Source: JAJZAM01 sp027391075 (GTDB lineage: Bacteria > Actinomycetota > Acidimicrobiia > Acidimicrobiales > Palsa-688). Taken from it: a stretch of DNA of 64,000 bases. A model generated the notes under the pieces. The model saw only the letters and a program-made list of their open reading frames with translations. It searched no databases and had not been told where the DNA came from. This document shows positions 34,186 through 43,535 of this stretch, piece by piece (positions within the stretch are counted from its first letter, which is position 1; every line of letters begins with the position of its first letter). The translations under genes and the position numbers were made by a program. Location of the stretch: NCBI GenBank assembly GCA_027391075.1, contig DAHYHI010000055.1, positions 62,001-126,000 on the forward strand. The letters run 5' to 3'.

Positions 34186-35703
34186 ATGCGGATCCTTTAC
34201 GTAGATGTCGATACCCTGAGAGCCGACCATCTGGCCCCCTATGGTTACAGCCGACAGACGGCCCCTAACCTGGAGAGACTCGCTGAGCGCAGCATACTTT
34301 TCGACCGCTACTACTGCTCCGACTCTCCGTGTCTGCCATCTCGGGCTGCCCTCTTCAGCGGGCAGTTTGGGATAACGAACGGTGTGATAGGTCATTTCGG
34401 GAGGGCTGGCCAGTACCGCCTCGAAGCAGGTCACGGATCCGCTCCCGGCCGCCCCCTGGCCGGCCAAGCATTACAGGAGAGCGGCTGGTATACGGCAGCT
34501 GTCTCTATGTTTGCTGAGCGGCATCGGGCGTACTGGTTCTGCGGTAACTTCCGAGAGGTCATCAGAGCGAGCGGCGAGCTCAACGACGAGCAGGCCCATC
34601 AGGTGAACCCAGTGGCGATCGACTGGATCCGGCGCAACAAGGACCGCGACAACTGGTTCTTGCACGTGCACTACTGGGAACCACACACCGACTATTTGGT
34701 CGGTCCAGAATGGGTGGAAAAGGCGGCGTCCACCGGAACCGTCCAAGAGTGGCCCGACGAGGACACGATCTCCGCCCACGGGGAGCAGATCTACGGTCCT
34801 CGGTCGGCGCTGGACCTTCACTACACGAGCCGTGGACCTCGCCGCTCGGCCGTCCCGCATGCAATGCCCGACGCCATCCGGAGCCGAACGGACTTTGAGC
34901 TTCTAATAAACGGCTACGACGCAACGATCCTCTACTGGGACCACTACTTCGGCCAGCTCCTCGATGTGCTCGACGAGGTCGGCCTCTCAGAAGACACTGC
35001 GATAGTAGTGACCGGGGATCACGGTGAGTCCCTTGGGGAGAACGGCTCCTACGCCGAGCACGGACTTGCGAACGAACCGACGACGCGCGTGCCACTGATC
35101 GTGTACTGGCCGGGAGTAACGGACAGCCTGGCAGCTGACAGACGCCACCGTTCGGAGCTCCTTTACAACATCGACTTCGCCCCTACGCTCTGCGAGCTTC
35201 TGGGCATTACCGTCCCGGCGGGGTGGCAAGGGAGGTCGTTTGCCGCGGCATTTCGCGGTGAACAGGTCAACTCCCGCCCCTACCTTGTGCTGGGGCAAGG
35301 GGCTCACACCTACCAGCGGGCGGTCCGAACGGCGGATCACCTTTACGTCCGAACCTACCACCCTGGGGCTTTCCGGGCCGAGTGGGAGCAACTCTTTGAC
35401 GTTACCGCCGACCCTCATCTCAGCGTGGATCTGCTCCTGGATAAGCCGGAGGTGGTCACGGAGATGCGGTCGATGCTGGTCGAATGGTGGCAGCGCCACG
35501 CTGCCACCCCAGGAGCCCCTCCCGATCCTATGCAGGCCACGATGCAGAAGGGTCCGACCTTCTACAACGACCCTGGTGTGTACGCGTCGCACCTCCGGGC
35601 CACCGGCAGGTCGCACCTAGCTGACGACCTCCTCGCCAGAGTCGGCTCCGCGGCGGGAACCCCTAGGGTGTGGTGGGATTCTCCGGAGATCGCCGGTGTA
35701 TGA
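34186..35703 (+). CDS. Type I sulfatase
   Basis: A 505-residue alkaline-phosphatase-superfamily enzyme. The active site is CLPSR (Cys49 to Arg53 in SPCLPSRAALFSG), where Cys is matured to formylglycine. Metal-binding Asp7/Asp9 lie in VDVDTLRADHL and the second Asp/His set in VVTGDHGESLGE. It removes sulfate (or phosphonate) esters. No signal peptide is seen, so it would be cytosolic. ATG 34186 has GAGGAA at 7-12 nt upstream. It follows the second BVMO-esterase on the same strand. The formylglycine-generating enzyme needed to mature it is not in this window. Confidence 0.9.
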   Translation: MRILYVDVDTLRADHLAPYGYSRQTAPNLERLAERSILFDRYYCSDSPCLPSRAALFSGQFGITNGVIGHFGRAGQYRLEAGHGSAPGRPLAGQALQESGWYTAAVSMFAERHRAYWFCGNFREVIRASGELNDEQAHQVNPVAIDWIRRNKDRDNWFLHVHYWEPHTDYLVGPEWVEKAASTGTVQEWPDEDTISAHGEQIYGPRSALDLHYTSRGPRRSAVPHAMPDAIRSRTDFELLINGYDATILYWDHYFGQLLDVLDEVGLSEDTAIVVTGDHGESLGENGSYAEHGLANEPTTRVPLIVYWPGVTDSLAADRRHRSELLYNIDFAPTLCELLGITVPAGWQGRSFAAAFRGEQVNSRPYLVLGQGAHTYQRAVRTADHLYVRTYHPGAFRAEWEQLFDVTADPHLSVDLLLDKPEVVTEMRSMLVEWWQRHAATPGAPPDPMQATMQKGPTFYNDPGVYASHLRATGRSHLADDLLARVGSAAGTPRVWWDSPEIAGV

Positions 35704-35730
35704 CCATGACGTGGCAGCGAGACACCCGCG

Positions 35731-36408
35731 TCATGCAGGGGCACCCCGTAGTCCTGAGACGACGATGATCGATATTGCGCTGTACTGGGCCGCGTAAGCC
35801 AGGACGGTGAGGGAGTGGAAGACCTCGTGGAAGCCGAACACCTGGGGCCACGGGTCGGGACGCTTTAGCCCGTAGACCAAGCCGCCGAGGCTGTATAGAA
35901 CTCCCCCGGAGATGATCAACGCGAAAGCCACGGCGCCGGCCCCGTGGAGTAGCTCGGGCATCACGAACACCATCACCCAGCCGACGATCGCGTAGAGGGG
36001 GGTGTACAACCACCGGGGGGCGTCGATCCACGCTAGGCGGAAACCGACGCCGATCGCGGCGGCGGACCAGACGGCGACGAGTACCGCCACCCGGGTTGTC
36101 CCGTGTAGGGCGAGGACGGCTACGGGTGTATAGGTTCCCGCTATGAGGAGGTATATGTTTGCGTGGTCGAGGCGCCGCAGGACAGCCCTGACGCTCGGTT
36201 TCCAAGAGCCGCGGTGGTATAGCGCCGACACCCCGAAGAGCACCGCAGACGTCAGCATGTAAACCCCAGCTGCTATCCGTCCCGGGAGAGTCGAGGCCTC
36301 GAACACCAAGGCGGCTCCAGCGGCGAGCACCGCTGGAAATGCCACTTCGTGTATCCATCCTCTTAGCTTCGGTTTGGGCGTTGCGACCGGTAGCATCACT
36401 ACGATCAT
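35731..36408 (-). CDS. Hemolysin III / PAQR-family membrane protein (TrhA-like)
   Basis: A 225-residue seven-helix protein. The motif SALYHRGSWK in helix 2-3, LDHANIYLLIAGTYTP, and the final HEVFHSLTV are the conserved zinc-site regions of the YqfA/TrhA hemolysin III family, related to adiponectin receptors. In bacteria these influence membrane energetics and lipid composition. ATG 36408 is the start. It is convergent with the sulfatase and lies 68 nt from the deleted MFS pseudogene. Confidence 0.9.
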   Translation of the reverse strand: MIVVMLPVATPKPKLRGWIHEVAFPAVLAAGAALVFEASTLPGRIAAGVYMLTSAVLFGVSALYHRGSWKPSVRAVLRRLDHANIYLLIAGTYTPVAVLALHGTTRVAVLVAVWSAAAIGVGFRLAWIDAPRWLYTPLYAIVGWVMVFVMPELLHGAGAVAFALIISGGVLYSLGGLVYGLKRPDPWPQVFGFHEVFHSLTVLAYAAQYSAISIIVVSGLRGAPA

Positions 36409-36476
36409 TGCATCCCGGCGAAGCCGACGGTCAGCGCTCGGCGAACCAGGGATCGACCTTTAACGCTGGTGGCCCG

Positions 36477-37410
36477 CTACAGGAGTCCCTTCTCGGCACG
36501 TTCAGGACGAGCCCGCCGGGCGCGCGAGGCGGACAGCAGGGCAGCGAGGGCCAAGAAGCCCATCGACGCGTAGAACGCCGAGTGCAGTCCCTGGGTGAAC
36601 ACCACCGCTACGCGGCCGTGCAGCTTGGTGGTTCCCACGAAGATGGCGAACGCAAGGCTGCGAGGTATCGACCTGGAAGCGATCAGGATAGCCATAGAAA
36701 AGGAGAAGACCATTCCAGTGTTCTGAAAAGTCCGCAACATGCCCGACGTAATGCCGAACACTTCTTTGGGGGAGGCTTTCATAACCGCCGAGTTATTGGC
36801 AGGAAAGAAGCTGCTGGCGCCGATACCGTTGACGATGCTTGCAGCCACGACGAGCAGGAGGCTGGTCGTGGCTGCAAGGTGGGCATAAAGGAACAGGGCA
36901 AAGACCTGCACGCCGAGGCCCACCGTCGCCGGTATAACCGGGCCGATCTTGTCCGCCAAACGGCCCGAAAGGGGGCCGACCGCCAAGAACGATGCCCAGC
37001 ACCGCTCCGGTGCTCCAGCCGATCCCGTTGAAACCGTACGCCCTGCCGCGTTTATCCGCCGGGAAGAGGTCGGCGATCACCGCCCCGGAGTTCGCGCTGA
37101 CAAGGGCGCCGCCCACTCCTTGCAGGGCACGGAAAGCGATGATCGAAGCCTGGTCCCAAGACAGGGCACACAGGGCGGAGCCGACGATGAACACGACGAA
37201 ACCGGTTTCGTACATACGGACCCTGCCGTACATGTCACCTAGACGACCTACCTGGGACGCCAGGAGGGTGACGACCAGCAGATATCCGATCACCACCCAG
37301 ATGACCGACGCTAGGGCTACGTGCAGGCCCCGTTCGATCTCCGGCAGAGCGAGAACAACGATGGTTGTATCAACCGCAGTGATCAGCACTCCTGTCATCA
37401 CCACGACCAA
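36477..37410 (-). pseudogene. Internally deleted, frameshifted MFS transporter
   Basis: The N-terminal frame gives about five helices of a 14-helix DHA2-type permease (LITAVDTTIVVLALPEIERG ... RALQGVGGALVSANSGAVI ... GWSTGAVLGIVLGG). It then shifts out of frame at about position 36975. The second frame resumes directly at GPLSGRLADKIGPVIPATVG, a loop normally some 150-200 residues further on, and continues to a normal C-terminus. So a central block (about helices 6-9) is missing and the ends are out of frame. No full transporter can be made. Confidence 0.8.
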
Positions 37411-37451
37411 GGCCAGCCCGGTTCGCTGCCCAGTTGGGTAGGGTCCTATAG

Positions 37452-38261
37452 GTGACGAACCTGGTGACCGTGGACTTCCCCCTCGACTCGGTGGCAGTGG
37501 TGACGATGACCAACCCGGCTATCGCCAACTTCGGTTCCTGGCAGGCGATCAGCGATCTTGCAGACGGCCTCTCAGGGGCGCGCCTTGAAGGGTCTCGGGT
37601 TACGGTCGTCGCGTCGGGCGTCCCGGGCTACTGGCTTCAACACGCTTGGCTGACGGATCTTCACAACGCTTTTGCGGGCGGGCCGACCAGCGGGGACGGT
37701 GCGGCATGGTGGCGGTGCCTGGAGGAGCTGACAAGCACCCCGGTTGTCACGATTGCCGCAGTGTCAGGTGATACCTCAGGTGGAGGTTGTGAGCTGGGTT
37801 GGGCCTGCGATCTGCGCATAGCCGAAGAGCAAGCCCTCTTCGGCCAGCCTGAGGTGGCGATCGGTGTCGGGACGGGCATCGGAGGGACTTCGCGTCTCCG
37901 TCACCTGGTCGGCCGGTCGGCGACAGCGGAGATGGTGCTCCTCGGAGCCCCCATGACAGCTCAACGGCTCTACGAGCTTGGCGCAGTAAACCGCGTGGTC
38001 CCCCACGGCTCGGCCCTAGACGTGGCTCTGAAATGGGCGGAGCGCATCGTTTCGCACTCGCCGGCGGCAGTTATGGGTATGAAGCGTATGCTGAGCGAAG
38101 GAGACGACCTGCTCCGCATACCGGAGTCGGTGGCCAACGACCAGCGGATCTTCCAAACCTTCAGCGGCTCGGTTGAGGCGTTGGAGTCGATGAAGCGGAT
38201 CCAGGGACGTTTCGACGCTGGCGCGACCCCACGGGACGTCTACGGTGATCCGATACCGTAG
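37452..38261 (+). CDS. Divergent enoyl-CoA hydratase/isomerase family protein
   Basis: A 269-residue crotonase-fold protein. The second oxyanion segment is clear (VSGDTSGGGCELGWACDLRI), as is FGQPEVAIGVGTGIGG. The first, usually FSAGADL, is replaced by PGYWLQHAWLTDL, so the classical oxyanion hole and acid/base arrangement are altered and the reaction may differ from hydration. GTG 37452 is the start. It is divergent from the MFS pseudogene by 41 nt and convergent with the TDT transporter. Confidence 0.8.
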   Translation: MTNLVTVDFPLDSVAVVTMTNPAIANFGSWQAISDLADGLSGARLEGSRVTVVASGVPGYWLQHAWLTDLHNAFAGGPTSGDGAAWWRCLEELTSTPVVTIAAVSGDTSGGGCELGWACDLRIAEEQALFGQPEVAIGVGTGIGGTSRLRHLVGRSATAEMVLLGAPMTAQRLYELGAVNRVVPHGSALDVALKWAERIVSHSPAAVMGMKRMLSEGDDLLRIPESVANDQRIFQTFSGSVEALESMKRIQGRFDAGATPRDVYGDPIP

Positions 38262-38301
38262 ACGTCCCGCAGATTCCCAGATCGCGGGGTTTGAAATCGT
38301 G

Positions 38302-39486
38302 TCAATCCGGCGAGCCGGGTTCATCGCCAAGTGCCGGCGTCGCGACACGCCAGGCTTCGCCCGTGCTGAGCGCCCAGGCTGTCCTCGCTGCAACGACAAC
38401 CCAAAATCCGATCAAAGTGACGAACAGCACGCCGGCTGCCCAGTCAAGCGTTCGCATATGCCAAGCCGATCCCAAAGCTAGGGTCGCCACGGTGTACGCA
38501 CCGATGGGGAAGGTGAAACCCCACCAGCCGATCCCGAAAGGCAGGCGGCCTGCGCGCAGGTACCTGACCAGCAGCGTCGCTGCTACAGCGAGCCACCAGA
38601 CTCCGAACCCCCAAAGGGCGGCGGCGGCCACCTGGGACGTGGCTGCGATCGCGGAGCCTGAGGGGCCGAAGACGGCGCTTGCGGCTGCGCTCATCTTGAT
38701 CAGCGCCAAAGCCCCGACGCCTATAGGGCCTAGTCCTATCCACAGCGACGGTGCCAGGGCGGCGTGGGGAAGCGGGTGCAAGACGAGGCGGGTGTGCAGC
38801 ATCCCCAAGATGAGGAGGTAGAGCATGAACCCCATTCCCCAGAAGGCATAAGCGATCAGCATCAGCCCGCGAGCGGTAGCCGGAGACGATCCGTGGACGA
38901 GGGGTACCAGTACGAGCGGCATGACGATGGTGACGACAGGAGGGATGAACCACGAGCCGTTGACTTTGTCCTGTCTGAGGTACGGACCGACGAAGAGTGT
39001 GTACGCGAAGACGACGCTACCTACGAAAGCCAGCGGGGCTCCAAGCCAGACGAGGGAGACCACGAGATCTCGGACGGTCTCGGCCGAGAACCACGTCGGG
39101 CCTACCGCCGAGGCGGTAGCGGCCAGTACGAGGATCCCTCCCGGAATCGTGCCGTAAAGAGCTCCTACTGTTGGGTCGTTGAGGTCCGCTAGAGAGGCGC
39201 CGGCGTGCTTGGCGAACCGGGCTATGTAGCCAACCAGCAGAGGTACGGCGATAGCTGTTGCTGCTATAGCCATCACCTGGCTGAGGGTGCGGTCCGCTGA
39301 GGCGAGCGCTGTCACGCCTCCGGGATTCTGGGAGGCTGCGATCGCGACGATCGCCGTGCCCATCACCGCCCCGAACCATCCCGGGCTAAAGCCTCTGAGC
39401 TTTGAGGTTCCGGCGAACCCCGCTCCGCCGGTATCGTTTTTGGCCTGGTCGCCTGCGTCTGGCTCGTCGAGATATCTTTTAAGCAT
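38302..39486 (-). CDS. TDT/SLAC1-family transporter
   Basis: A 394-residue integral membrane protein with about ten helices and a polar N-terminus of about 35 residues. The opening GFSPGWFGAVMGTAIVAIAA and the helix pair around YAFWGMGFMLYLLILGMLHTRL are characteristic of the tellurite-resistance/dicarboxylate transporter (TDT) family, whose plant relative is the SLAC1 anion channel. Bacterial members move dicarboxylates, sulfite or tellurite. ATG 39486 is the start. The substrate cannot be assigned from sequence. Confidence 0.82.
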   Translation of the reverse strand: MLKRYLDEPDAGDQAKNDTGGAGFAGTSKLRGFSPGWFGAVMGTAIVAIAASQNPGGVTALASADRTLSQVMAIAATAIAVPLLVGYIARFAKHAGASLADLNDPTVGALYGTIPGGILVLAATASAVGPTWFSAETVRDLVVSLVWLGAPLAFVGSVVFAYTLFVGPYLRQDKVNGSWFIPPVVTIVMPLVLVPLVHGSSPATARGLMLIAYAFWGMGFMLYLLILGMLHTRLVLHPLPHAALAPSLWIGLGPIGVGALALIKMSAAASAVFGPSGSAIAATSQVAAAALWGFGVWWLAVAATLLVRYLRAGRLPFGIGWWGFTFPIGAYTVATLALGSAWHMRTLDWAAGVLFVTLIGFWVVVAARTAWALSTGEAWRVATPALGDEPGSPD

Positions 39487-39580
39487 GCTATCGCTCCTCG
39501 CGGATGGCGTTGCATCCTTTGGGTGCAACGCTGTCACGCCTCAGGGCATTCTGTCCGGGACTAGAAAGGGCCGAAAGTCC

Positions 39581-40828
39581 TTAGCTGGCATCGCCGAAAC
39601 GCAACGGGGAGTTCTCGGAACGTAGCTGGGCGAACAGGGCTGCACCCATCACTACCACCGGCACCTCCACTAGGAGGAACATGTGTGCATAGCCGACCAG
39701 CCCCGCCAGCCAGCCCGAAAGAAGCGGCACCACCACGCTGACAGCGTTGGCTGAGGCCATCAGCTGCCCGTTGGCCCTGGCTAGATGGGCCCTCGGAGTC
39801 CGTTCGGCTAACATGCCTGAGGCCAGTGGAAACGTGGCCCCGTGCGGTATTCCCAGCAGCACCATCGCGAAGACGAGCGGGGTGAAGCTGCCTGCCACCG
39901 ACAGCATCGCAACCCCGGCGACGGTCGCGGCCACGGAGCACACCAACAAGGTCACCGTGGACGGCTTAGGTGAAGCGAAGGCTAGGAGGCCCCGCACGGC
40001 GAAAGACACCCCGAAGAAGACCCCGAACGCTACCTGTGCGCCAGCGGCGGAAGTGTGGTCTGTGTTGCGCGCCAGTAGAGCACCGAACGCTACAAGGGCG
40101 GCGAAAGGTACCTGGTAGGTGAGCATGACTGTGACCGCCAGTTTGAATGCGGGGGAACTTCGCCACGAGAAACGGTCGACGTCACTGCGATTTTCGTCCG
40201 ATGGCCCCGTTCTTGCAGCGGGGCGCTCCTCGACAGGAGCGCCCCGCTGACGCAAAACTGCGATTAGCGACGCGGCCGTTGCGGCGGCTGGAAGGGGCAG
40301 CAGGACAGCGAACGTTTCTCGTAGCGAGTCGTGTGTAGCGCGTAGCACCACCGCCTCCAGTAGGGGGCCGACCAGCAAACTTACCGACAGCGCCAGGGCG
40401 AAAACCGCGAGAGCCCTGGCCCTCTCGTGGGCGGGTCCGCCAGCGATGGCGGTCATCAAGGCGGGGAAAGCGAGCCCTCCCCCTAGTCCGAGGACGCCAG
40501 CCGCCAACCAGACTCCTATGGTGCCCGTGGGGGAAGCTAGCAATCCGAATGCCACAAGACCGAACATCTGGCCGGCCGCGACCAGCATGAGGGTGTGCTG
40601 CGGGCGGCTCCTGCCGACGATCTGCGTAGCGCAGACTACCGAAGCTGCGGCGGCCAACCCTCCCATCTCCCCGACTGTCGTGTTGCTCAGGTGCAGCAGG
40701 TTACGGGCTACCAGAGGGTAAGTGGTCTGCCCCGCATTTTGCCCCGAACGCCCAAAGGCGGCTATGGCAAGCAGTAGAGGTGACACGGTCCAAACAAGAC
40801 CCGACGTCTTGGGAGATCTCAAAAGCAC
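39581..40828 (-). CDS. MFS transporter
   Basis: A 415-residue permease with about 12 hydrophobic helices and a charged central loop (RQRGAPVEERPAARTGPSDEN). Helix 4-5 has the family pattern GVLGLGGGLAFPALMTAIAGG. It is intact, unlike the nearby MFS relic. GTG or ATG at 40828 puts helix 1 about 15 residues in. It lies upstream of the TDT gene on the same strand (94-nt gap) and is divergent from the SDR at 41013. Drug or metabolite efflux is the usual role; the substrate is unknown. Confidence 0.85.
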   Translation of the reverse strand: MLLRSPKTSGLVWTVSPLLLAIAAFGRSGQNAGQTTYPLVARNLLHLSNTTVGEMGGLAAAASVVCATQIVGRSRPQHTLMLVAAGQMFGLVAFGLLASPTGTIGVWLAAGVLGLGGGLAFPALMTAIAGGPAHERARALAVFALALSVSLLVGPLLEAVVLRATHDSLRETFAVLLPLPAAATAASLIAVLRQRGAPVEERPAARTGPSDENRSDVDRFSWRSSPAFKLAVTVMLTYQVPFAALVAFGALLARNTDHTSAAGAQVAFGVFFGVSFAVRGLLAFASPKPSTVTLLVCSVAATVAGVAMLSVAGSFTPLVFAMVLLGIPHGATFPLASGMLAERTPRAHLARANGQLMASANAVSVVVPLLSGWLAGLVGYAHMFLLVEVPVVVMGAALFAQLRSENSPLRFGDAS

Positions 40829-41012
40829 TCACCAGTGTCGTATGGCAAAAGCCCGCGTCTGAACTCGATCACTTTCTTCTCATTTTACAGTCTCCGGTGG
40901 TCGTGCCGAGAGGTGCTTCGCTCGCCGACGTCGCTGTAGTGTTCCAGTGCAGCATCCGCCGGCCGGTCTCGGTTGGCGTCATCTCAGTTCGCCCCCAAGA
41001 AAGGAACCGGCT

Positions 41013-41810
41013 GTGGATCTCGGACTGTTCGCCAAAAGGGCCATTGTCACTGGTGGAAGTCGTGGTATCGGTAAGGCCGTGGCTGCAGCGTTGAGCTCTG
41101 AAGGGGCCAGCGTCGTCATAGGAGCCCGGGGCGAGGAGATGCTCAGCCAGGCTGCGGCCGATCTGAGCGCAGGTGGGGCGAACGTGATACCTCTGCGCGT
41201 CGACACCGGCGACAACCATTCGGTGAAGGAGTTCGTAAAGCGGGCGGTCGGAGCGCTCGGGGGCGTTGACATCCTCGTGAACAGCGCTGCGCAGCCGAGC
41301 GGGCAGGCGAAGCCACCCAAGGTCGTCGAGGTTGAAGGCCCGGCCTTCTTCGCCGATATCAACGTGAAGGTTCTCGGCTACCTGCGGATGATCAAGGAAG
41401 TAGCTCCACTCATGGCAGGCCAAGGTTGGGGTCGGATCATCAACGTAGACGGCCTGGGTGCCCGGATGGCCGGCTCGCCGGTAACCTCGATGCGCAACGC
41501 TGCGGTGGCGGCACTCACAAAGAACGCCGCCGACGAGCTTGGATCGTCGGGCATCAACGTCGTCGCCGTGAGCCCTGGGCTGGTCCGCACCGAGGCGACT
41601 CCTAGCGTGTTGTCGTCCCAGGCCGCTTCCCAAGGCAGGACCGTCGAGGAGCTCGAAGCCCGCATCGGAGCCGGCTACGCTATAGGGCGAATGGTGACGG
41701 CCGCCGAGGTCGCCGCTGTCGTCGCATTCCTCTCCTCGCCTCTAAGCGTCTCCATCACAGGTGACGTGATCGCGTGCGGAGGTGGTGTGAGAGGACCGAT
41801 CTACTACTGA
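41013..41810 (+). CDS. SDR-fold protein lacking the catalytic Tyr/Lys
   Basis: A 265-residue Rossmann protein. The cofactor loop TGGSRGIGKA and NSAAQ are normal, but the active-site block reads SPVTSMRNAAVAALTK. Aligned on the downstream helix, Thr158 and Asn162 stand where YxxxK should be, and the catalytic Ser is not evident (NVDGLGA). It should bind NAD(P), yet classical SDR chemistry is doubtful; it may be an atypical member of the SDR group with RNA(A) in this position. GTG 41013 has AAGGAA upstream. The AGPS-like flavoprotein starts about 70 nt downstream and is probably co-transcribed. Confidence 0.8.
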   Translation: MDLGLFAKRAIVTGGSRGIGKAVAAALSSEGASVVIGARGEEMLSQAAADLSAGGANVIPLRVDTGDNHSVKEFVKRAVGALGGVDILVNSAAQPSGQAKPPKVVEVEGPAFFADINVKVLGYLRMIKEVAPLMAGQGWGRIINVDGLGARMAGSPVTSMRNAAVAALTKNAADELGSSGINVVAVSPGLVRTEATPSVLSSQAASQGRTVEELEARIGAGYAIGRMVTAAEVAAVVAFLSSPLSVSITGDVIACGGGVRGPIYY

Positions 41811-41880
41811 GCGGCCCGGCCAATTCGCCGGGCGGCGCTGCCGGCTTGTCAAATATCGTTCTCGAAACAGGTGGTGCAAC

Positions 41881-43485
41881 GTGGCCGTGAAGCGAAGTTT
41901 GTGGATGTTCGGTCTCGAGGCGGACGAGCCGTCCTACGAGGCGAGGGTCGCTGCAGCGGCCCGGCTTTCCGAGCGTCTCGGCGTCGAGCTCCAAGCCCCA
42001 CGAATCCCGCCAGTCGAAACCCTGCAGCTGCGCGAACCCAGGATCACGCCGCCAGAAGCCCTAGCCGGCTTCTGCCGCCAGGATGTCAGGGACCGCGCCT
42101 ACCACTCTTACGGCTACGACCGCGTCGACCACGGTGTGTGGGGGAACTACCCCAACCCGCCGGACGTCGTAGCGCACCCTCGAAGCGACGAAGAACTCGA
42201 GGCGATCCTGGAGTGGGCCGATAACGGTGGTTTCTGCGTAATCCCCTTCGGTGGGGGCTCCTCGGTGGTAGGGGGAGTGACACCCCCCGACGACCTCGGA
42301 CCAGTGGTAACGGTATCCCTGGACGCTATGGACCGCGTGCTGGAAGTGGACGCGACCTCGCGGGCCGCTCGCATCCAGGCTGGAGTGTTCGGGCCGCACC
42401 TCGAAGAGCAGCTCCGTCCGCTCGGGTTCACTCTCCGGCATTTCCCGCAGAGCTTCGCAGGCTCGACCTTGGGCGGGTGGATCGCCACGCGGGCCGGCGG
42501 GCACTACGCGACAAACCACACGCACATCGACGACTTCGTAGAGTCGCTACGGATGCTCACCCCCAGCGGTTGGTTGGAAACCTGCAGGCTTCCGGCGTCG
42601 GGAGCCGGGCCAGACCCGAACAGGCTGGCGATCGGCTCCGAAGGTGTCCTCGGGATCATCTCCGAAGCCTGGATGCGCATCCAGCTGCGCCCGCGCTTTC
42701 GCGCTAGCGCGGCGGTGACCTTCCCAACATGGGACGGAGGTTGGGAAGCCACCCGAAGGATCGCCCAGGCGAAGCTGTGGCCGGCCAACCTGCGCCTGCT
42801 CGACCCGGATCTCGCCAGGAGCAGCGCCGGTACGGGCTCGGGAGCGGCGTTGCTCATAATAGGTTTCGAGTCCGGAGAGTTGTCGCAGCGCTCCAACATC
42901 GCCGATGCGCTGTCGATAGCACGCGACGCCGGAGGGGTCGTCGACGATGCCGAGGTACGCGTCGAGGACGGCTCCGAACGTCCAACCGGCAGGGGAGGTG
43001 CCATCGGTGCTTGGAGAGAGGCCTTTATTCCCGGGGAGTCAGGCGGTGGTCTTGGCGGTCTGGCCGGTCTGGGTGTAGTGGCGGGGACCTTCGAGACCGC
43101 GGTCACCTGGGAAAGCTGGCCCGAACTCGACTACAGGGTTCGCTCGGCTACCCATGAAGCGCTTCAGGTCACCTGCGGGGGAGGTTCGCTCAACTGCCGT
43201 TTCACCCACGTTTACCCTGACGGACCCGCCCCCTATTACACTTACGTAGGGGCCATGCCCCAGGGGATGAAAGCGGCAGAAGCCCACGGCGCAGTCAAGC
43301 AGGCAGCCTCCGATGCGATCCTCGCGTGCGGTGGGACGATCACCCACCATCACGCGGTGGGTCGCCTGCACCGCCCCTGGTATGACCAGGAGCGGCCGGA
43401 CCTCTTCGCTCGGGTTCTTCGTGCCGCCAAGTCGACTCTCGACCCCGGGGGGATCCTCAACCCTGGGGTCCTAATCGACCCTTGA
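41881..43485 (+). CDS. AGPS-like FAD-binding oxidase
   Basis: A 534-residue VAO/PCMH-type flavoprotein. The FAD domain has PFGGGSSVVGG, and the C-terminal cap carries a His triplet (TITHHHAVGRLH) that matches the catalytic HHH of alkylglycerone-phosphate synthase. The tail DPGGILNPGVLI is typical of this oxidase family. In eukaryotes AGPS makes ether-lipid precursors by a redox-neutral reaction. Bacterial relatives are common in actinobacteria and may act in ether lipid synthesis or oxidise other substrates. GTG 41881 is the start. The neighbouring SDR could serve the same pathway. Confidence 0.82.
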   Translation: MAVKRSLWMFGLEADEPSYEARVAAAARLSERLGVELQAPRIPPVETLQLREPRITPPEALAGFCRQDVRDRAYHSYGYDRVDHGVWGNYPNPPDVVAHPRSDEELEAILEWADNGGFCVIPFGGGSSVVGGVTPPDDLGPVVTVSLDAMDRVLEVDATSRAARIQAGVFGPHLEEQLRPLGFTLRHFPQSFAGSTLGGWIATRAGGHYATNHTHIDDFVESLRMLTPSGWLETCRLPASGAGPDPNRLAIGSEGVLGIISEAWMRIQLRPRFRASAAVTFPTWDGGWEATRRIAQAKLWPANLRLLDPDLARSSAGTGSGAALLIIGFESGELSQRSNIADALSIARDAGGVVDDAEVRVEDGSERPTGRGGAIGAWREAFIPGESGGGLGGLAGLGVVAGTFETAVTWESWPELDYRVRSATHEALQVTCGGGSLNCRFTHVYPDGPAPYYTYVGAMPQGMKAAEAHGAVKQAASDAILACGGTITHHHAVGRLHRPWYDQERPDLFARVLRAAKSTLDPGGILNPGVLIDP

Positions 43486-43535
43486 GCCCACGTCCGAATG
43501 CTGAAAGGCTCTGAAGTCGGTTGGTGGAGACTGCC

